A DNA stretch of 64,000 nt from Ariolimax columbianus. Taxonomy: Eukaryota > Mollusca > Gastropoda > Stylommatophora > Arionidae. The DNA lies in NCBI GenBank assembly GCA_036924085.1, contig JAVGWX010000009.1, forward strand, positions 57,633,331-57,697,330. The letters run 5' to 3'. The first letter of the stretch is position 1. Each line of letters starts with the position of its first letter. The notes under the pieces are model-generated. The model worked only from the letters and a program-made list of their open reading frames with translations. It was not told the origin of the DNA and ran no database searches. Shown piece after piece: positions 56,299 to 64,000 of the stretch. Both the position numbers and the translations under genes were made by a program.

Positions 56299-57728
56299 AT
56301 AATCTGTTTAACTGTAAGCTGGAAACATTTGATAGCCCAATGCTACCCGGACAAATGCACAAATCTTCCTCAGTTGTTGTGGTGATGTGTAGAGTGTGCT
56401 GTGTTTGGTGGGATGATGATGATGATGACTATTATGATGATGATGACTATGATGATGACTATGAGGATGATGATGATGACTATAATGATGATGACTTTAA
56501 TGATGATGACAATGATGATGATGACTATAATCATGACTATGATGATGATAATGATGATGATGACTATGAGGAAGATGACTATGATGATGATGACAATGAT
56601 GATGACCATGATGATAATGATGATGACTATGATGATGATGACTATGATGATGACTATGATGATGATGAGGATGACTATGATGATGATGATGATGACTATT
56701 ATGATGATGATGATGATGACTATGATGATGATGAGGATGACTATGATGATGATGATGATGACTATTATGATGATGATGATGATGACTATGATGATGGTGA
56801 CTATGATGATGATCATGATGACCATGATGATGATGACTATTATGATGATGATGATGATGACTATGATGATGATGACTATGATGATGATGACTATGATGAT
56901 GATGACTTTCATGATCATAATGATGATGATGATGACTATGATGATGATGACTATGATGATGATGATGATGATGATGATGATCCTGATGACTATGATGATG
57001 ATGATGATTACTATGATGGTGATGATGATAATGATGATGATGATGAACACTATAATGATGATGATGATGATGACTGACTATGATGATGATGATGACTATG
57101 ATGATGACTATGATGATGACTATGATGATGATTATGATGATGACTATGATGATGATGACTATGATGATGATGACTATGATGATGATGATGATGATCCTGA
57201 TGACTATGATGATGATGATGATTACAATGATGGTGCGGATGATAATGATGATGATGATGAACACTATGATGATGATGACTATGATGATGATGATGACTAT
57301 GATGATGACTATGATGATGATTATGATGATGATGAAGATTACTATGATGGTGATGATGATGATGATGATAACTATGATGATAACTATGATGATGATGATA
57401 ACTATGATGATTACTATGATGATGATGATAACTATGATGATTACTATGATGATGACTGTGATGATGATGACTATGATGATGACTATCATGATGATGACTA
57501 TGATGATGATTACTATGATGATGACTGATGATTACTATGATGATGATGATGACTATGATGATGATTACTATGATGATGATGACTATGATGAGGATTACTA
57601 TGATGATGATTACTATGATGATGACTATGATGATGATGATAACTATGATGATGACTATCATGCTGATGATGATGATGATGATGATGATGACTATGATGAT
57701 GATGATGACTATGATGACTATGATGATG

Positions 57729-57799
<71 letters not shown>

Positions 57800-57800
57800 A
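55402..57800. repeat. 2.4-kb (GAT/GAC/TAT)n tract
   Basis: Trinucleotide array of GATGATGAC and TATGATGATGAT words with ORFs of poly-Asp/Tyr, poly-Met/Thr, poly-His/Ser and poly-Ile that are artefacts. At 56299-56412 it contains a 114-bp unique piece that is repeated at 57801-57915, and 56020-56100 recurs at 57040-57120, so the array grew in part by duplication of about 1.0 and 1.5 kb blocks. Confidence 0.96.
56299..56412 (-). mobile_element. LINE 3' end, extra copy inside the array
   Basis: Near-identical to 57801-57915: GGGCTATCAAATGTTTCCAG and TAACTGTAAGCTGG-type words (reversed), flanked on both sides by the GAT array. Confidence 0.9.
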
Positions 57801-58430
57801 TAATCTGTTTAACTGTAAGCTGGAAACATTTGATAGCCCAATGCTACCCGGACAAATGCACAAATCTTCCTCAGTTGTTGTGGTGATGTGTAGAGTGTGC
57901 TGTGTTTGGTGGGATGGGAGTAGCCTGTTTCACGAGTCCTTAGCCCTAGGCACAGATTAGAAGGTGCTCGACTGTTTCCTCATGGCCGTGGCAGAATCTG
58001 TAATCTGGATCACACGGTTGGTCAATTCAATTCAGATGTTTGTTGACAAGGGCTTGGTCTGTTCTCAGCATGGAAATCAAACCCTGATCTCTTTGTTTGA
58101 AGTTCTTATTTGGATCATACAGATCTAGTTATGTTTGGTGTGTGAAATATGTTCGGCCTGCCTGGGATGTAGTCCACTGATTTAGCCCGTCCTGTCTTTC
58201 TCGGGATTTGTTTGCAGGTCTGTAGTGTGATACTGGATAGTGACTGTGGTACTGTTGCTCCGCTTCTAGCCAGCTCATCAGCCCTCTCATTTCCTGGGAC
58301 CAGGACATTACCAGATATCCATTGAAGCACCACGTATGTAGTTTAAGAGGTGAACGGTTGGTCAATGTATATCCTGCGTCAATGTCGATATCCCTGGAAC
58401 GTTGGCGTACTGGTCTGCTTGACACATTAC
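57801..58430 (-). mobile_element. LINE RNase H end and C-terminus with (CAT)n tail
   Basis: Minus strand: LQWISGNVLVPGNERADELA and RSGATVPQSL (RNase H C-terminal His-equivalent and Asp), GLISMLRTDQALVNKHLN, CDPDYRFCHGHEETVEHLL (zinc-knuckle-like C-terminus), then a 3' end leading into the CAT array. Frameshifts present. The array lies where this element's 3' tail belongs. Confidence 0.85.
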
Positions 58431-58564
58431 GGTGTTAATTCCCAGCATATTGGGTGGAAATGGATGTTTTAGAATAACACACACATATGTAATCGTCATT
58501 ATATGTCCTTCAGTTTTATTCACATTTTCGTGTTAAAGGAAATCACAGAGCCATCACTGCCGCT

Positions 58565-59195
58565 GGCTCGTTTTACTTCACTTCATAGGCATCTCAGTAG
58601 CCTCTCAGGGCGCACGTCTGGGCGCTGAATATGGAGACCCTGGGCTGCCCAAGCTGCAGGATCCCCCTACTCGGCCTCGCTAGTGTAATCCAAAGGAATG
58701 CAAAGCATGGCAATTTGGCACCAGCTCAGCAGCAGGAGCTGCCAGAATGAGTTCGCAATTTTAAAACCATCCGCCGGATTTTCTGTCTGGGTTACCTCCC
58801 GTAGTTGTACACTCTTCCGAGACTTCCACAAGGCAGTGGAGGGACTTGTTTGTTTAAATTCAGAGTTCCTCCTTTCATAGGCGAACTGCCTAAACAGGCT
58901 AACGAGCTTCGTCTACCCGGGTTTAGAGTCAGAGTTTACCTTCTCTTAGATTGGCTGCCAACCAAGGCTATTGAGCTCCACAGCAGGCTCTGTAAGAAAC
59001 AGGGGGCCCCTCATTAAGGTGCTGGGGACACAGTAATGTAGGAGAGGCATTGACATTGAAACTCCTGAACGGCAAGCCGAACAGTGAATCCGGCGGCGAT
59101 CTCTACACCTGGAAAGAAGAGGCTTTATCAGACGCTTCACTTTCCTTTAACGAGGGGGACGTCCAGCCCAGACCTCGCTACCCTCTTTTTACACG
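58565..59195 (-). mobile_element. LINE 5'-region fragment, matches 48000-48910
   Basis: Reverse complement aligns with 48050-48700 through TTCACTGTTCGGCTTGCC, CAGGAGTTTC, GGCAGCCAATCTAAGAGAAG, CCCGGGTAGACGAAGCTCGT and GCATTCCTTTGGATTACA. No coding sequence. Confidence 0.8.
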
Positions 59196-59199
59196 AAAC

Positions 59200-59815
59200 C
59201 TGTATCTAATTATTCCCAGTGGCTATTTCGATAGCAGTGGTTTTACATTATGAAGTTGCTAGGCCCATACTTAAACCTCCTTTATTCATCACTTACAACA
59301 TTCTAGAAAGGTTGCAGCCGACGTATGCTTCACCCCCACTCCCTACCCCCCCTAAACCCTCCCCCCCCCCTCACCGGCACCACCGGAGTGTAGTCTTGGT
59401 TTGCCTTCGTGTTATTTACCATTTCAGAACAGTCGGGAAGTGAATGTCGTAGGGGATGGTCCAGTGGTATGTGCTATCATGTTTACTTTAACCTTAATAT
59501 GTTTAAAATAGTTGCCCATTGCAAGCAAAGATGTATTCAGATGTGATCGCATATAGCTGCACAGCCGCATAAGAACATGACATACTTTATAGCACGTGAC
59601 GTACGCGGAAGCAGCATAAGGAATTAGTGCGTCTTGCATCCTGTGCTTTCATGCAGCTCGCTTTTGATTCGCCGCAGCTACAGCCTCTCTTCGCCAATGT
59701 GAAAACGTGTTGTGATGACAGTGTGTCCGGCTGAGCGGTTCGGAGAAAGCAGCTCACAGGAAGCGACATCAATGAGGAAACTGTTCGGAGATACTTTCAA
59801 ACAGTCTTTGCCACA
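59200..59815. other. Nothing recognised
   Basis: C-rich stretch at 59330-59382; otherwise no recognisable gene or repeat. Confidence 0.4.
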
Positions 59816-59817
59816 GA

Positions 59818-60840
59818 TGTAAACCATATAAGGTAGCATTTCGTTAGCTGTAAACCTAATAAGACATCTTTACGTTAGCTGTAAACCCAATAAGGCCACA
59901 TTAAGTTACATGTAAACCATATATGGTAGCATTGGTTAGCTGTAAACCAAATAATACCACTTTTCGTTAACTGTAAAAGGGGACGGTGTAGGCTAGTGGT
60001 TAAGTGATACGGTTCACAACACGTAGGTGCTGGGATCGATCCCCATCACAGCACCGGCCGTTACCCCTGGGAAGCAAACCCTTAGAAAATGTTGGAGGAA
60101 GCAAACTCTTACATAAAATGAATGCCGAAGTCGTATGCACTGGGCCGACAGGCGCAAAATAAAAACCGCAGTCCAACGCACACCGCCTTGAGCAATAGAG
60201 AAATAAGGCGAACGCAAAAAAAAAAACGTTAGCTGTAAAGCACATAAGGGAGCATTGTGCTAGCTGTAAACCAAATAAGAGAGCTTTACGATGGCTGTAA
60301 TCTCAATAAAACCACATTAGGTTAGCTGTAATCCAAATAAGACCACTTTACGTTCGCTGTACATCATATAAGGTATCATTGCGTTAGCTATAGACAAAAA
60401 AGACCACTATACCTTAGCTGTAAACACAATAGACCGCATTAAGTTAACTGTAAACACAGTATACCGCATTAAATTAGCTGTAAACCCAATAAGGTAGTAT
60501 TACGTTAGTTGTACATCCAATGCGGTAGTATTAGTTAGCTGTAAACCCAATAGACCGCATTAAGTTAGCTGTAAACCCAATGAGGTAACATTACGTTAGC
60601 TGTAAATCTAATAATATAGCATGTTAGCTGTAAACCCAATAAGGTAGCTTTAAGTTAGCTGTAAACCCAATAAGGTAGCCTTACGTTAGCTGTAAATTCA
60701 ATAAGTCCACTTTACGTTAGCTGTAAACCCAAATAAGGTTGTACTACGTTAGCTGTAAATTCAATGTCCACTTTACGTTAGCTGTAAACCCAACAAAACC
60801 GGAGTACGTTAACTGTAAACCCAATAAGGACGCATTCAAG
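59818..60840. repeat. 30-32-bp minisatellite, about 25 drifted copies
   Basis: Unit with CGTTAGCTGTAAACCCAATA and AGGTAGCATTA. Interrupted at 59978-60226 by a tRNA-derived SINE. Confidence 0.93.
59978..60226 (+). mobile_element. tRNA-derived SINE with poly-A tail
   Basis: Pol III A box TAGGCTAGTGG at 59989-59999 and B box GGATCGATCCC at 60033-60043. Body contains GCCGAAGTCGTATGCACTGG, GCCGACAGGCGCAAAATAAA and CGCAGTC, aligning with the family 1 core (CTGAAGTCGGATGTGTTGG, ACCGAAAGGTGCAAATATCG). Ends in A11. Flanked by CGTTAACTGTAAA (59965-59977) and CGTTAGCTGTAAA (60227-60239), though the host array repeats this word. Confidence 0.9.
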
Positions 60841-60984
60841 AAACTTCAATTAGGTGCCCTTGAAAATGAACATTAGTCTAACCTGAGCAGTAGTTGCCTC
60901 AGTCAGGCGGGGAAGCTAAGGTACATTCTAGAGTTCCATTAGAACAAAATCATGAGCATATAGGGTTCCAAAACGGCCCTTATG

Positions 60985-61341
60985 GCTTGGCTTGGCTTCG
61001 TTCATTCTCAATCTCCCACTACCAACCACTAAAAGGGCGTAAGTAGCAGAATGTAGTCCAGAGAACGGAATGCGTTGTGTCGTAGTTTACAGCTTGACTG
61101 CGATATTTGCACCTTTCGGTCCAACACATCCGACTTCAGCAAGCATTTTTTGAGTACCGGGTAAGCATTCTCTCTTCGATCCCTTCTCCTTAGCCAGTCT
61201 GTCCTGCTGCAACATGTTATCTAGGATCACCGCTTGGAGGTGTAGAAGGGTCTTGGCAGCTTTGGTTCGCTGACCCTGACACTAGCAGTCAGCTATGAGT
61301 CGCCTACCACTGCAGTTCATGCGCTGCTCAGCATCTTGATA
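60985..61341 (-). mobile_element. SINE-like element, family 1, with target duplication
   Basis: Sense minus, CCAAGCCAAGCC tail at left. Flanks CCAAAACGGCCCTTATG (60968-60984) and CCAAAACGGCCTTTATG (61342-61358), 16 of 17 identical. Confidence 0.93.
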
Positions 61342-61383
61342 CCAAAACGGCCTTTATGACTCACTAATATTGTATTTGTGGCC

Positions 61384-61641
61384 CAATAGACTGAGGTACC
61401 ACCTATTCAACAAATTGAAGATAGGTGGTACCGACGAATGCCCGTGCGGTACTGGTAAAATGACCACTGAACATCTGCTGCAGAACTGCCAGACATACGA
61501 GGATCAGAGAGAGCAGATGTGGCCATCACTAGTGGAACTGCAAGACAAGCTCTATGGCAGTGGCGACAGCCTCAGGATGACCGCCGCTTTTTTCGAAAAA
61601 ATAATGGTTACTGTCTGACTGCGTACGAAGAAGAAGAAGAA
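61384..61641 (+). mobile_element. LINE 3' end, 5'-truncated, perfect target duplication
   Basis: Last 258 bp of the RNase H LINE family: RLRYHLFNKLKIGGTDECPC, GTGKMTTEHLLQNCQTYED, LRMTAAFFEKIMVTV and stop, then GACTGCGTAC and (GAA)5. Flanked by GTATTTGTGGCC at 61372-61383 and 61642-61653. Confidence 0.95.
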
Positions 61642-61659
61642 GTATTTGTGGCCGTCAAT

Positions 61660-62205
61660 CGGAAATGATTTTTTAAATTGAATCTTCTTTAACGTTTTGG
61701 TACTTTAAATATGTTGCCTTTAAGATTAAAATAAAAATAATAGAAGACAAACAAAAACATATTTTAAACAAAAAAACAAAAGAAATCTGCTCAGTCAAAT
61801 TCTGGTTAATTCACGAGTCTGCACATAATGGCAATAGGCAATTAGCAATGGGATATTTATATAGACTAATAGAAGCTCTTACCACTCCATGTCTGTCAAG
61901 TGCAGTGCGCTTACTTACAACAACAAAAACGGTTATCTTCTTTCAGCTATTTATAGTCGCTCCTAGAAAAACAGCCAACGATACAAAGTCGCTTAACAAA
62001 CAGAATCTCGACTATGTAGGTCAGCTAGCGAACATAAACATTCGCCCAATGCGATTCTATGTGTGCCTTGTCACAGCACTTCGGTTTCCCCATGTCGTGA
62101 TCTGTTTTCTCCGAAATGTTGAACATACGGTTCTCAAACTGTGTGCCGCGCATTGTTTTTAATATATCGTACAAGCAGACGAAACTTACAGTCAACCTAG
62201 TCCCT
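61660..62205. other. Nothing recognised
   Basis: AT-rich. A 104-codon plus-strand ORF at 61848-62162 has no motif and no splice or start context that stands out. Confidence 0.4.
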
Positions 62206-62212
62206 ACAGACT

Positions 62213-62560
62213 AGTCCAGGAAAACGACGCATCGAACGTTGGAAACAGCCGACACAGGTCTTCTTGATTGAGTTACGGGAGGAACCTGCGCCTGGACATC
62301 TTCTTCCCTACTCAACATGGAAGTCACTAAATAGACTTCGAACTGGTGTATCACGATGCAGGAAAAACCTGAAAAGATGGGGATACAGGAATGATGAAAC
62401 ATGCGAATGTGGAGTAACACAAGACCAGGACCATCTGGTGATCTGCTAAACCCTCCCTGAGACTTGTAGCATGAATGACCTGCTGAGTGCCAGTGACAGA
62501 GGGCAATCCATGTGGCTGGATACTGGAACAATGATGTGTGACGTAGAGCCTAGGACACGG
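62213..62560 (+). mobile_element. LINE C-terminus (CECG type)
   Basis: IERWKQPTQVFLIELREEPA, GHLLPYSTWKSLNRLRTGVS, RCRKNLKRWGYRNDETCECG, QDQDHLVIC then a stop and MNDLLSASDRGQSMWLDTGT. Cleaner copy of the outer LINE at 13815-14765. Confidence 0.9.
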
Positions 62561-62896
62561 AAAGTAAGTAAGCAGACGAAAGAAATGTATACTAGAAATG
62601 CTTTAGCCTCATACGCCTTTAATCCGCTCACCAACATCCGGAAATCAACAAAACTGAGCAAACATGCCAAGCTCATTCTATTCAACTTAATCGTAATATC
62701 AGTCCTGACATGTGCATGTGAAAGCTGGAAGATAACAAAAGCGCTGGAAAACACACTAAATATCTTTGAAAATAAATGTTTAAGAAAATTATTGGAGATA
62801 CGCTGGGCCCAGCTCATAACTAATGACTCGATAAGAACAGAGACAAACCAAATATACGTGTCGACCATCATCCGGAGAAAACCATACATCAGATAA
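62561..62896 (+). mobile_element. LINE C-terminal fragment
   Basis: YTRNALASYAFNPLTNIRKS, TKLSKHAKLILFNLIVISVL, TCACESWKITKALENTLNIF, ENKCLRKLLEIRWAQLITND and QIYVSTIIRRKPYIR in one open frame; ends before the WRYLGH block normally next. Family of 34190-34625. Confidence 0.88.
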
Positions 62897-63495
62897 TTAT
62901 TTTTTTAAATTTGGCCTCCAAAACTTACAATTACTTACTCACTGTGCCCCCAAAACTTACAATTACTTACTCACTGTGCCCCTAAAACCTACAATTATTT
63001 TCTTAATTTGGCCCCCAAAACCAGAGATTATGTACTTACTGTGGTGCCTAACATATAACATGGTTTACATACTGTACTCCCAAAACATAACATGGTTTAC
63101 ATACTGTACTCCCAAAACATAACATGGTTTACATACTGTACTCCCAAAACATAACATGGTTTACATACTGTTCTCCCAAAATATAACATGGCTTACATGC
63201 TGTACTTCCAAAACATAACATGGTTTACATACTGTTCTCCCAAAATATAACATGGCTTACATGCTGTACTTCCAAAACATAACATGGTTTACATACTGTT
63301 CTCCCAAAATGTAACATGGTTTACATACTGTTCTCCCAAAACATAACATGGTTTACATACTGTACTCCCAAAACATAACATGGTTTACATACTGTTCTCC
63401 CAAAACATAACATGGCTTACATACTGTACTCCCAAAACATAACATGATTTATATACTGTACTCCCAAAACATAACATGATTTATATACTGTACTC
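62895..63495. repeat. 32-bp tandem array, about 14 clean copies plus drifted edge
   Basis: Unit with ACATAACATGGTTTACATAC and TGTACTCCCAAA from 63050; the left part (62895-63050) has related CCAAAACTTACAATTACTT units. Confidence 0.96.
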
Positions 63496-63499
63496 AATT

Positions 63500-64000
63500 T
63501 CTTTTCCGAAGACGTAGGAGCTGCACAGACGCTCAATTTACCCTGAGACAACCAAGCGAAACAAACATTGAATACGATCTGAAACTCAACGTGGCTTTCA
63601 TAGATCAAGAAAAGGCGTTCGATAAGAGTAGACAGAAATAAACTATGGGCCATCCTAGACGACTACGGAAAACAGGGGCAGCTGTTAGAGAATATTAGAA
63701 CACTGTACCAAGGGTGTCAAAGTATAGTAAGGTCAACAGATGGTCTGACCGAAACAATGGAGATAATAATAATTGGGGTGAAACAAGGGTGTGGGTTGTC
63801 GCCCCTACTCTTCATCACGTATGTCGACAGAATAACGCTGGTGGCCAAATTGGAGCATCTCTCGAGAAACGCAGAGAAAGAAAGGACAGAGGCTGATCAG
63901 TTAAACGAACTCCTTTTTGCTGATGATCAATGTCTACTTTACGTGAGTGAAGATGATCTGCAATATCATCTGATTGCGCTCATCTCTGTATGTGAAAGAG
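63500..64000 (+). mobile_element. LINE RT palm, cut by the window edge
   Basis: FRRRRSCTDAQFTLRQPSET, YDLKLNVAFIDQEKAFDK, then after a shift NKLWAILDDYGKQGQLLENI, RTLYQGCQSIVRSTDGLTE, IIIIGVKQGCGLSPLLFITY, and ELLFADDQCLLYVSEDDLQY: RT motifs through the catalytic FADD. One frameshift near 63630. Starts abruptly at the end of the 32-bp array and continues outside the window. Confidence 0.92.

Noticed and set aside
55375..57886. Acidic, poly-Met, poly-His and poly-Ile ORFs
   Set aside because: Low-complexity reading of the GAT/CAT array in all six frames.
61848..62162. 104-codon ORF as a possible gene
   Set aside because: No recognisable domain, no matching sequence elsewhere in the window and composition like the flanks.

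Overview
The window reads as nuclear DNA of an invertebrate animal. A mollusc or other lophotrochozoan is my guess from the style of the repeats; nothing in the sequence proves it. There is no bacterial gene organisation, no rRNA, no free-standing tRNA and no CRISPR. Real host coding sequence is sparse: two four-exon genes, with almost everything else being transposon remnants, SINE-like repeats and tandem arrays.

The two host genes are paralogues pointing at each other. Gene A (+, coding exons 1582-1669, 9049-9300, 13256-13417, 19044-19285) and gene B (-, coding exons 55213-55291, 50254-50505, 41328-41489, 34790-35031) each encode a small type I membrane protein of about 245 residues: signal peptide, one CUB-like domain split over two exons, one LDL-receptor class A module, one transmembrane helix and a short basic tail. 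Exons 2, 3 and 4 have identical lengths (252, 162 and 242 coding bases), all introns are phase 1, and recognisable homology continues into the sequence around exon 1. The pair forms an old, tail-to-tail inverted duplication of about 54 kb whose introns have since filled with different repeats.

Region by region: 0-0.8 kb, a broken mariner transposase; 3.8-6.2 kb, a long LINE with reverse transcriptase and RNase H; 6.8-18.6 kb (inside gene A introns), LINE ends, SINEs, a GAA tract, a nested LINE pair and a 12-bp array; 20-34.7 kb (between the genes), a LINE flanked by a 0.6-kb duplication, several minisatellites and a LINE in which pieces of coding sequence became tandem arrays; 35-55 kb (inside gene B introns), LINE and CR1-like remnants, SINEs, a 2.3-kb CAG/CAA-type tract, a LINE 5' piece with only the endonuclease, and the longest RT remnant (51.5-53.4 kb); 55.4-57.8 kb, a 2.4-kb ATG/CAT tract; 58-64 kb, more LINE and SINE copies and a LINE RT that runs off the edge.

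Two themes stand out. First, SINE-like families with different tails share a roughly 100-base domain containing a stem that changes in sequence between copies but stays paired. Second, many tandem arrays here appear to have grown from a piece of a transposon: SINE or LINE 3' tails (GAA, CAA/CAG, CAT), a 7-codon piece of a LINE ORF, the C-terminal codons of the same LINE, the SINE stem domain (three loci), and a 34-bp piece of another dispersed repeat.
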